From Bolinopsis microptera (Eukaryota; Ctenophora; Tentaculata; Lobata; Bolinopsidae), in NCBI RefSeq assembly GCF_026151205.1, contig NC_087072.1, forward strand, positions 5,814,084 through 5,878,083: a stretch of DNA of 64,000 nucleotides, read 5' to 3'. Every line of letters begins with the position of its first letter. The stretch's first letter is position 1. The position numbers and the translations under genes are program-made. The notes beneath the pieces were generated by a model. The model did not search any database. It saw only the letters and a list, made by a program, of their open reading frames with translations, and had not been told where the DNA came from. This document shows, piece after piece, positions 45,179-56,000 of this stretch.

Positions 45179-46500
45179 TAAAAACTTTCAATTGATTTGA
45201 TTGATTGATTTGAAACTTTTACAAAATAGCAAATATAAAAATGTACAGCAAGTCGAACAAACATATAGAATGGGCCGAAATGTATAAATGCTATAAAGCG
45301 TGGGTCAGTGAAACAAGTACAGAGGACAACTTTCAAAACAGGAGTTTTATGGCCGCCCAAAGTCTCAATAACATCACCTCCACCTAGTAATAAAATTATG
45401 AAATATGAAAAGTGTGAAACAATCAAATAATAAAATATTCAAAATATATAGTTGTCTCTTAAATACAGATAACGTCTGAAAATTCTTAAAATAATCATCA
45501 CTCCTTCATATATACTGATCAGTGTCCGAGAGTGTAACTCATGATGACTTCTTATCACGGCTACATACCTTCCCGTACCGGATGTAGTGGTCGAGATGAG
45601 TCTGTTCCGCCCTCTTCTTCTTCAGGTCAGTGACCAGATGCTTCCTTGTTGCTCGTTCTTCGCTGGATCTGTCTGGACATATCCATACATCTTTGTGCTT
45701 CTCCCTCAGTCTCCCTGTTTTCATCAGAATCTGATGAACCGCTGTTGAGCTTGGGACGGTGATCTTGACTGGTCGGATAGCCGTACTACCTGGCCTCTTC
45801 CAACCGACTCTAGTCGCTTCGAAGTGAGGTTTCTCCCCGATCTCCTCCAAAACTGCGGTAACTAGCGCTGGAAGCTGTTCTTCCTCCTCTTCTTTCAGCC
45901 CAAACACGATCAGGTTCTTGCTCCTGTCCTCCTCTGCAGCCACACTCTTCATCACCTTCTTCAGGATTTTACTGTTGCAGACCGTACCACTTGCACTGTT
46001 CTGTTGAACAGCTGCACTATAGTTCTGAATCCCTGACTCCACCGTTGTTTGGACTGTCTCCTCAACAGACGTCTTAAGCAACTGTAGTTGTTCGTCCTTC
46101 TGCATCAGCAGCTGGCCCTGCAGTCTGATCACCTTTTCTTTGTCTGCTAGTGCTTCCGTCTTGAAGCACTCGATGATCTCCTTCAAGAGATACATCTGAC
46201 TATTCTGCCGACGAACAAGGTCCACTGCATCCACAATCCAGCCAGACAGAGTCTGTTTATCCTTAGTCTTGATCTTTTCACGACTTTCGTAGTCAATTTC
46301 ACGGTAGTCCATATGCAGGTCTTTTTCTAACTTATCGGACCAGCGTGCAACACAGCCTTCCACATCTTCCTGTTGATCATAGTTGAACTCCTTAATCAAC
46401 TCCTGGGATCGGGTCAAAGTTGGGTCATCACTCATCCCCCATAGTGTACTTGTATAGTAATGTACAAGTACACACGCAAAGGTAAACTACACGGTAGCAG
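45179..46500 (-). mobile_element. LINE-derived element with ORF1 only
   Basis: An intact ORF1-type frame (46435-45539) is followed by ~330 bp of non-coding sequence ending near AATC-type tetranucleotide repeats (plus-strand TTGATTTGATTGATTGATTTG at 45190-45210), a common LINE 3' tail. No endonuclease or reverse-transcriptase frame lies between, so ORF2 has been lost or never belonged to this element. The 5' boundary is estimated. Confidence 0.6.
45539..46435 (-). CDS. LINE ORF1-type RNA-binding protein, intact
   Basis: The 298-residue frame has an ATG and no lesion. Residues 1-140 are acidic and rich in heptads, probably a coiled coil for trimer formation. Residues about 170-290 contain RSKNLIVFGLKEEEEE, RPVKITVPSSTAVHQIL, and CPDRSSEERATRKHL followed by a Lys-rich end. 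This is the RRM-like plus C-terminal arrangement of many LINE ORF1 proteins, which coat element RNA. It belongs to a different type from the SGNH-bearing ORF1 at 17-18.6 kb. The complete frame without ORF2 suggests a young non-autonomous copy or, less likely, a domesticated gene. Activity cannot be judged from this copy alone. Confidence 0.8.
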   Translation of the reverse strand: MSDDPTLTRSQELIKEFNYDQQEDVEGCVARWSDKLEKDLHMDYREIDYESREKIKTKDKQTLSGWIVDAVDLVRRQNSQMYLLKEIIECFKTEALADKEKVIRLQGQLLMQKDEQLQLLKTSVEETVQTTVESGIQNYSAAVQQNSASGTVCNSKILKKVMKSVAAEEDRSKNLIVFGLKEEEEEQLPALVTAVLEEIGEKPHFEATRVGWKRPGSTAIRPVKITVPSSTAVHQILMKTGRLREKHKDVWICPDRSSEERATRKHLVTDLKKKRAEQTHLDHYIRYGKVCSRDKKSS

Positions 46501-47388
46501 CAAACTGAACTTATTGCAAATTTACAAAAGATAAGAGAGCTCGGTATTTGCAACACAAGCTACACTGATTACACACACTGATTAATTAATAATGAGCATT
46601 CAGTGCCGAGCATATTCTCGGAGCTCTTTGAGTTTGATTGTAAACATTAGATTTAGAATAGCTCAAAAGTCAAAATCTTAAATTCTTGCAGCGAAAATGA
46701 TAGGTGTTGCAGATTGCATTTGTCGAGGAGCTTTAAATTCCGGCATTATCGAGGCCAGATTGTATCCAGCACCAAATTTAAAACTTATACCAGAATGAAC
46801 ATGAATGTGAAACACACCAAAACGAAGCCACCCCATAATGCGACAGAATCCGACCCATAACGCTACTGTGCACCACTTTAAAGTATATAAATAAAGCACT
46901 CTACCATTGAGTATTGAGCGTCTGTCTACTAGGACTAATTATCCACTGCGCTACATCTGTAACTGTGGCAAAATATTTTAAAGAAGTTCTTGGAGCAATT
47001 CTATTTCATCCAGTTTTCAATTTTATGGATGTTGGGATGAACCAGTCTGAGTATCATATCATCACCTGCCAGTTAAAACCTGTTAAACTCTAAGTACCGA
47101 CTACCGACCCAGCCCCGCCAAAGAGAAATTAAACATTCCAACAATTTAATTAGGTGACGGACAGCTACGCCATAATCAATTATAATAGAGACAAGAAAAA
47201 CGCCATTCTTGTACGCGGTTCGCGAAGAGTATTAGAGCTGAAAATATACCCCTTCTGTTATCTGTAACATCCTCAAGCTTGATTTTATATCAAGACAAAA
47301 ATTCCAAGTTAGAAATATTTTTGAAATAACTAATTTAATTTAAATTATAACAAATAACACAATCTGTTATTAGTCTTACTTGGTAGAG
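46501..47388. other. gene-free stretch
   Basis: AT-rich sequence. The minus-strand ORF at 46899-46678 has no recognised domain. It would include the promoter of the small membrane-protein gene, but no core element was identified. Confidence 0.35.
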
Positions 47389-50027
47389 ATGAGTTTGTTA
47401 TTAAAAGTGTACCATGGATCACACGTGGTCCGTTATGAAAACTGGCTCCGTCCACTTGCACTCTAAGTCTAAGTCTAAAGGTACACAAAGTCACATTTTT
47501 TACATCGCTCACTCTTTTTGATCAGAATTTAGAATCATTCTTTTACAATTATCATCAGGGCATCTTAGTTTCTACATTGTTTCAGATAAGCCTATTAATA
47601 CTGCTGGTGTGGGTTGCTGACTGTCAAACCGAAGAGGAAGTCAACTTTCACGTACAGTTAGAACAGTACCAGCTCCATCATACCCAGTCTGATTACAGTA
47701 TGCAAAGGTTTCATTTTTTACATTTTGTTCTGTTCCCAGTATGGTAATTTTGGTATGAAACTCTTACAAAAAATGAAATATTTAACAATAGAATTTAGAG
47801 ACAGTATGAAACAGAGTTCATGGCTCATGATTTAATTATGGTAAGCTTACATGAACGTAACTTGTAGATCAGATAGATCTTACTGTTATTGTTATGCTAA
47901 ACAAGTTCTCCTTTTTCATGCATAATTCACTCGCTTAGTCTTCCCGCACGCGTGGAGAGGCAAATGTGGCAGCATTGTCTCGCTTAGTCTCCCCGCACGC
48001 GTGGAGAGGCGAATGTGGCAGAATTGTTATCATCGCCCCAGAGAGTTCCCGGGATGAAACATTTAACGCCAATCTATCCACAAATCAACATACATGTCTG
48101 TGTTACGCCGCCAGACTGACTGCCAGACTGTTTGTCTGAGTTTCAGACTGCTTGTGGAGATATTCGTAGATTCCTCTACTGGGTCATACTCATAGAATAG
48201 TTCGACCGCCCTTAAAGCATCGCTTCTGCCTTGTTCATATTATTATACTCCAGTCCAGCAAAGAATTTCCATCAGGGCAGCTGTAATTACCCACAAACGG
48301 GTTATCTGGAAACGGTTTAAGAAATGCTGATTATAGCTTGCTTTAAACAACAATGGGTCTTTAATGAGGTGAAGATCTGATGGAATAGGGTACCGTAAAC
48401 GTGGCCTCATTCCTGCAAATGAACCATCATACAATGAATGTTGACGTTGAGTACTGGTCTTGCTGGTTCTTAGTTCTAACATCATCGTTCGCAGTCTATA
48501 TATAGCTGGGATAGTTTAATACAGTAAACCTCTCTATTGTCCTCTTGAAAATGTTATTCTGACGAAAAGGACTAATGTTGTGGGGACGATAATACATTGA
48601 ATTCGAATAATGCAAGGTGGGATAAGACTTGCCGACCTATCAGTTCCTTTTCATACCTTTTTCCTTTTTAGGGAATCTGTGTGATTTAATCGGAATAAGC
48701 CCGAATTTAATTATCACCAGGACGATAATTTATTTTAGAGTTTAATTTCATTTCTGAAGTGCTGTTTGTCGATAAGATTAAGAAATAATCACTATCATCT
48801 CCTAAATTTACATTCCACAGAATACGAATAAAATAAAATGTATTCTTGGAATTTCAACTTCAGCGAGTAGTACTAGTATTACCAATAAACTTGTTAGTAC
48901 AGACTCCGAGGGTGGAACAGGTTAGGCAGTCTCATCTCGGGCCGAGCGATCTGCTGCAACAATAATATTGGAGAGCTATCATAGTGTACCTATTCTTAGA
49001 TTATCGCGTGACACTTGCCCTTGTGGCACGTGTTTTTCGTTTTTGTACATTATCATTATTATTTTGTTATGAATGAATCTTTAGGTTATTTTATTGTACG
49101 CATATTCAATAAAAATATGGAAATACCCAATAACATAATATTGATAAGGAACATTGAAGGAAAATTTTCCAATCTTATGTTATCTTAATTTGTAATTACA
49201 AAGTAAGATAACATAAAATTGGCAAATTTTCTCAGTTATTAAACTCCTTTAAAAGTTTCGACGAAACTTATTCAGACGAAAAGACTAATGTTTTGGGGAC
49301 GATAATACATTGAATTCGAATAATGCAAGGTGGGATAAGACTTGTCGACCTATATATCAGTTCCTATTCATTCCTTTTTCCTTTTTAGGGAATCTGTGCG
49401 ATTTAATCGGAATAAGCCCGAATTCAACTACCACTAGGACGAAGTTTCGACTTTTAATCACTATCAGTGAATTACACTTCCAGCAGAAAGTCATAGATAT
49501 AGATTACACAAATTTGAAAATGTCTAGTTTTCCATTCTTGACCCACAACATTTCAGGTGTATCTGTCTGGGGCTGGATACTGTTATCTTTCTTCATCACC
49601 CTCTCCATCGCATTGTGTTCCTGGAGAATCTATCTATCCTGTAGACGAATTACTACAGCTTTTACTTTACACACTGCGGTAGGTGTAACCAAATAATATT
49701 CTTGACATTGCTACGCATAAATCATGTTTGGTTATAAAAGTACAAATTGTTACTTTGAAACAAAATTTAGCACTTTAAAGGCTGTGAAACTTTTGTTGGT
49801 TCGGTTAGATAGATCAAGAGTCAGACCTTTCAACAACAGATCTGGACATCTGGCAGATCGGAATCTGACAATGTTCCGGCCTTTTTCATGGATTCTCATT
49901 CATTGCTTAGGGTTTCTATAGAGGTAGCGCCAACAGCAGCGAAATCCTACCAGTGCCACCTAACTCCCCGACCCCGGTTCAAGCCCTGAACAACGTCACC
50001 AGATACGATGTTATTCTGGGACCATGA
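47389..50027 (+). CDS. predicted small type I membrane protein, four exons
   Basis: Exons 47389-47406, 47586-47707, 49468-49682 and 49924-50027 join in consistent phase (0, 2, 1) into 152 residues. Exons 1-2 make a signal peptide (MSLLLKISLLILLVWVADCQ). A short polar ectodomain of about 70 residues follows, with one N-glycosylation site (HNIS), then a membrane helix (VWGWILLSFFITLSIALCSW), a basic stop-transfer and a Pro/Ser-rich tail ending YDVILGP. Splice signals are AAA|gtgtac (weak), AG|gtttca, TAG|gtgtaa and acceptors tttcag, atcag and atagag. The logical order of signal, helix and tail supports a real gene, but no family is recognised and the first donor is poor. The 1.76-kb second intron holds duplicated sequence. 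Confidence 0.42.
47928..48030 (+). repeat. two tandem ~46-bp units
   Basis: CTCGCTTAGTCT(T/C)CCCGCACG followed by CGTGGAGAGGC(A/G)AATGTGGCAG occurs twice. It lies in the second intron of the predicted membrane-protein gene. Confidence 0.9.
48553..49443 (+). repeat. pair of ~170-bp direct repeats 722 bp apart
   Basis: Copies at about 48553-48727 and 49275-49443 share GGGGACGATAATACATTGAA, TTCGAATAATGCAAGGTGGG and AATCGGAATAAGCCCGAATT with few changes. The second copy directly precedes exon 3 of the predicted membrane-protein gene. They may be terminal repeats of a ~890-bp element or a tandem segmental duplication. Confidence 0.88.
49161..49232. repeat. inverted repeat with ~26-bp arms
   Basis: AATTTTCCAATCTTATGTTATCTTA and its near complement TAAGATAACATAAAATTGGC flank a ~16-bp AT-rich loop (ATTTGTAATTACAAAG, itself partly palindromic). 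It lies between the two direct repeats. Confidence 0.8.
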
Positions 50028-53000
50028 AGACTGTTACTCCTACTCTGCAGGATAGAACGCTTGAAAAACTGTGTCTTGTTAAGTTACACTCGTTACCTGG
50101 CTCAACATCTCAGGTTATCAACTAATCGTGTGTTTTGCTGTTGTTATATGTTTGTGTTGAATCTGTTTCCGTGTGCGTTTGGTTGATTATTATTAAATCA
50201 CCTGGTTACCTTTGTTCAACAATTCAGTCAATTCATTTGTTCTCGACCTGGCCCAGCCCCCAATTTCCTTCTGATTATCTACAAGATTGGAGCCCCACAA
50301 AGGCACAAAGGAATGTGTAGTCGGCCAACAGAGTGTTATTAATGTGTTTCCTAATGGGCCCTCTTCCACTACAGTTGCTAAAGTCAACGTGGACCGATTC
50401 AGCGGGGCACAATTTGAATGCTACTAAGAATTCATATCCTGGACAACCAATTGAAATATCTATGTCTAAATGTTTACAATAGGTTGCCATGATACTGCCA
50501 AGGTGGCTATTTTCCACGTGATTTTCCTGCCAAAATGTTGGTTAATTGTCCGGGTAGATCACCTGTTGTTCAATTGTTATTCTTGTGTTAGATATTATCG
50601 AAATTCGAATGGAATGGTTATAATTGTCTGGCCTATTCATGTCCAATTATAAAATCTCCATTCCACTCCATTGTTTCTCCTCCATACCTATAAGCATACC
50701 TCACCCAAGCTTGCTCTTAAATAAAACAAGCAGAAGCTTGGAGACTAGACACCAACTTCAGGTTCAGACTCCATAGATCTCCAGTAACTGGGATCTGTTC
50801 CATCTGAACCCTGGTCCTGATTGAGATCTGCTCAATGTCTGCCGACTCATGAGCAGCTCACAGTGTCTCGAAATAACTCGTGGCATCACACGTTCTAAAT
50901 TCTCTAACCGATCCCTGTTACCCGATCTCCTGACTCCGCCACTCTCCTGACTCCGTTATGTCTGGGTCTCCAGTCTGCGACTTCTCCCGCTTATCTTGGC
51001 ACTGCCTATAATAATATATCCCACTATCTATATCCAGTCTCCGTATTACTTTATCATAATGTAGCAGGCCGTACTAACACGTCTTATCTAATTACAATCA
51101 GCCCGGCTAGGTACTACACCATTAGAGGGACCTCCCCACCACTACAATAGACCTGTTTAAATTTCTTTATAGATGAGCTGATGTATAGTTAAAAGCGGCC
51201 TGATCACGTCAGTAGAGTTTGCCGTACCAATTAGTGCTGAGTATCAATCCCGGTGACAGTGACGTCTTGTGTGAGGGTATGTGCGTCATCTTGTGGCTTT
51301 ACAACTAAAGCGTGCTGAAGTTCGAGGCAAAGATTCCAATTCAACAGCTCCGTCTACGCTTCATAAATAGTGGGCGTATTATATGAATAAATGCAGCCAA
51401 AAGAAAGCAGTACAAATCAGGACGACGGTAACAATTAAAAGCAGACAAGAAACCGACAAGGTAAAACATGCAGGTGTACTGAACACAGCTGCGCATTGGA
51501 GAGCGGCTCGAGTCGGAGCATGAGTCGAGTCTAGAAAAACAGCGTTTAGTCGTTAGGCAGGAGTTGAAGTGGGTGGCATGTCTGGTGCTACCTTGCTGTT
51601 TAGTGTACAGGCTGGTTCGTGTCTGGTAGCTCTACTTCCGCAACTATTTCCACCTCACAAACGTGCGGTACCTCATCGGAACAGGGCCTCAGGACATGTG
51701 ATATGCTGTAGAGGCTGGAGGACCACAACCCTGGATCTGGTCCTGTGAAGTGGAAGTGAGTGTTGAGGTGGGAGGTACTGGGAACACTCCTCCTCCTACT
51801 CCTCCCTGAGAGGTGGAGATATGAGGAGTAGTTACTGTGACGTAGTCAGGTTGTTGAGATAGTCGGCGGCAAAGCCACGACCTGCTCTTAAACCGTATCC
51901 CAGAACGTGAGCACTCGGTCCGTGTAACTGCTAAACAAAACACGTCTGTATACGCTGCAATGTGGTCATTAGCAGCTCTCGACCGAAACTATCTCTAATA
52001 ATCCAATATACCTTCCAGAAGAGCAGCTCAGCCCTTTATCTACTAATGAACAAAGCGGATTACAATATAGTTTACTTTAGGCAGCACGTGGTAGCCAGTG
52101 AGGAACATCACATGTGCTCACCTGCAGAGGGTGGATTGGCTAGTGGGGGATCAGAAGCTGCGCTCCCAGACCCGGCCGGCTACGTCACCTCATACCTCAT
52201 ACCAGACCGGACTCCGGAACCGGAAACTGATAATCGCTACATCACTACACTTCACCCTGTTACTGTCACCATCAGTAGATCTTTAGCCTAACTCGTAACA
52301 TAGTGCGGGTGGTAAGCCATGAGGCCCCTCGTGCACGGTGCACCCTCCTGACACACTGTTTCAAGTTATTAAGCTGCGGGAGATGGACTGGATGTACTCG
52401 GCAAGGGTCATGCCCTGGTCTACTATACCTAATGTTCTTGCCAGTCTAGTGCGGTCTTTCCGGGCAGTTTAAATTCGCTACACTTTGTATCAGTATACCG
52501 TACGCGGCGTGGTTTACAACAACTTTATAGCTGGTGCTGCTGCTGCTGGTGGTGGTCGTTGTTTCATTTTGTTCCAATTATAGTACACTGTTTCACAATG
52601 CAACTAGTATACGCGTCATAATAGGCGCTAGATGCCACTACCATTGTGTATCTAACACTCTGCTTGATCCATCCTAACTGTGATAAAACGTTGGGAGGCT
52701 AATGCCGTACCATGTTTACGTTTGTATCTATTTAAGAGTACCCCTCCTAACCTCGCCTCGCTGAACCGTCAGTTTTATTGCCCTTCAGTAGTTGGGGAGG
52801 GGGCACTGTTTGCTTGGGTCTTTATCTCGGGGTGGTGCCTGCTGTGAGAGGACGTTGTGTTGTGTGCTGCACATGTCACCTGCCCTACTAGACCGCATGT
52901 ACCCTCTCTGGGCTCCCTGTTCAGCCCACTTACCGGGCGCGTCTGTCACCTGATTTTCAGATGCCATTGTGTCTAGCAGTGCACGGGGTGGGGACAGTCG

Positions 53001-56000
53001 TCTTGCATCTATTGGTATAGTCGCATTCATTCTGTTTACTCATTCGTAGTGCAGGTTGGGAGACCAGAGAGGTAGAAATTAGAATTATATTTACTTCTCC
53101 TACCCCCTAGTGTTCAATTAAGATCACTCTTCTATTATGGCATTGTTGATTTCATTAAAGAGATCACCTGTATCCCAAATTCCTTTATCGAATCAGTGAT
53201 CACTCTTGGGATTTCAAAATACCTCTCGTCACAGCGATAAGACGTCACTCCTATGACTTGATCCACAGGGAGTATCCAATATTTCATATGTTCCTGAGTA
53301 CCAGCCAGCAGATATCTGGTCTGTTATTAGTAGGTGGTAAAGTAATCTATATCTGAGGTAACAACTTCATAGGTGCTGGTGATATCACACGACCACAACA
53401 TAGTTTGTCCAGCAACCCTGGTATAAGATAAGCTGGGGATGACGGAGCAGAATGAAATGTGGCTGCACATGCTGCATCGACTTACTACTCAGCGGTATCC
53501 GGCTGGTTCTAGCATTTCGTCACGTTTATCAGTCCTGACCAAGGTTGTGATTGTCAGTCTTTGTTGTTAATTGTCCAGTCTTGGACGATAGACGCCTTTT
53601 TCGAATGTTTTGTGCGCAGGATCGGGATTTATTTTAGTTTTGATTTAGGGCAGACGTTTGGTTGCCAGCTGGCCATTTAGTTTGCAAAATGGCACGCAGA
53701 CTCCAAATTTAGTTGTTTATGTCATTAATTAATGTGAGTGCTGTTAATTTCTAATCTATTGTTTAGAAAGCGGCTGGCGCCGTTTTGGATGGTCTGATTA
53801 ACCTCTTTCAGCTTCATTCTCTCTAATTAGTCTTGTTCACTTGTCCTGTGCAATGTGCACCCCCGTTCCCCCTTGACGAAGGTGAGAAATGATCACAATA
53901 GTTCGACCCGAGTTGGCAAGTGAAGTCTTCTGTAGTTTAATCGAACTTGACAATAGTACCGTAGTAAAGTGAGTAGCTAGTGAGAATTTAGCGTGCACCC
54001 GGTAAATTCTAATCTTTTTTAATTTCAATACGTCAAGTTCTCGTTATACTCACAACAGGGAATGAAACTAATTCCAGCTTTAGTTTTAATCCGGCGTTAC
54101 TCAAACCGTCCTTTTCTTGAGCACGTGTTCCTGCTAACGAGTTCACCTGGGCAACCTGGCAACTTTGGTTAACGTTTTTAGCTCCATTGTTACTGGAGAG
54201 GCGCCTCGGAGCTCCACAGACTGCACGTGCTCATCCCACCACGCCTGACGCCATACTTCGGGAAAGATCAGAGCCACCAAGCATTCTCAACCACCTGGCA
54301 TTGGCACTAATTCGAGGAGACTCTTTGAAAAATAAGGCTTCAGAATTATAGCTTTTCTGTTAATATAACCTGGCATTTAAATTTTCATTTGACGAAGGCG
54401 AGCCTATTGTTTTCCAGTGGATAACAATTAGCTCGAGGTGCAGCTCCGATATATAGTGAAATACTACAATGAAAATAATTGAACTTTTTGCCAGTGATGC
54501 TCCTGGGCCGGTTATAAGTGGTTTATTAGTCACCCTCTCACTTACCCACGTGTTTAGCTGGAGCGGCTCAAAAGTCCAGCACCAGGTTACTGAGCAGTCA
54601 TTTATTTTCCGCTCAGTTTCGACTTGGATTAATTCCGGTGCGGAGTAGACATCGTTCTAAGCCACCTAGTTTTTATTTGATGTTTACAAACTTCTTCAAG
54701 TTTTTTTAAGATTTTGAAAAATTTTATAAAGATCTGAGTGGGACTTGAAGACAACATTTGAAAAATACTATGTCGTATTCAAGTATATTCAGTGTATTTA
54801 TAGATATGGGTAGATAAGAGGTGACACATTTAGTACCTATAACTGCCTGTCAGTGACTCAGTGGTCTTACATAACGAGGCAAGCATTTTCATTGTCATCA
54901 TCACTAAGAGATCAGCCATGCAGATGCTCATAAACTGGTGATAATGATAATTAATAGCTGATCCCTGCTAAGGCATGCTCGTGGGTATTATGTGTCGGCT
55001 GGCAGCTTGCTGTCGAAATCATGCACCATAACGTGTATACAGGGCCCATAATATAAGTGGCCCTTCCACGGGATTAAAACTTCCACCAAGGTGCCTTCCT
55101 CCTTAGTGTCCACCTCAATCTGGAGCTCTATTTGAAACTAAATGGAGGTGAAGAGAATGCATGGTTTAAGTAAAGGCACGTGTTGAAGGATAGTTTTGTT
55201 TAAACACGTGACTGCACATTTGCCAAATCAAATTCAAAAACTATTGGCACGTGTCCAAAACTATTGTCACGTGTCAAAAACTACTATCACATGTCCACAC
55301 AATCCTTATCTAATCTGCTATCCTGATTTCCATGGTGATTTACCTTAACACAATAAGAGTGTACACCGCACCCCTTATTTTAATCTGATTCATTCTGGTT
55401 ATTCACCCCGGTCATTCATTCTAGGGATGCAACCTGTTTGTTCATCCACATGATTTAGCGGGGTGAATTATTCTAGTGATAAACCTTGGTTATAAATTTT
55501 ATTCATTCTGAGATAGACATGTACGACATTTGAATGATAAAGTGATAAGTTCCAACTCCATGTCAGAAGTTATACCATGAAAATATCCTATGTGACTGCA
55601 ACAGATCATTGTCAGTTTTGGCACTGGTGGTTTAAAGAGCCCTCTGGCAGTGGCTAAAGTAATGAAACTGAACAATATATGCAATGTTCATTGTGCAAGG
55701 TGTGTCACACTCTGTGAGCTCTGTAGGGGTTGTATCCACTCTCTGATCTCTCCAGTCTCTCCACTCTCCAGTCACTTCAAGTGTCATCGTATTAGCGTCC
55801 CCAACGTCTGGTGAAAGTAGATCACGGTGCCCATGGTTGCCAGCACACCGTGGTTTACTCTTTCAGCCACTAAGTCCTGACCTTGACGTCTGGTTTTACC
55901 TAGACCACCACCAGCCGTCTCTAAGGGCAACACCGTGCTGCTCGCCAGCTCCGACCCCACCATGCTGCTTTATATCCAGCTTCACGGCCTCTATATTAAC

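Noticed and set aside
51689-52291. Opposing ORFs with tail-like sequence (PDYVTVTTP on minus; GYVTSYLIPDRTPEP on plus)
   Set aside because: Both could be terminal exons of membrane proteins, but neither could be linked to upstream exons in phase, and the two would overlap each other's genes.
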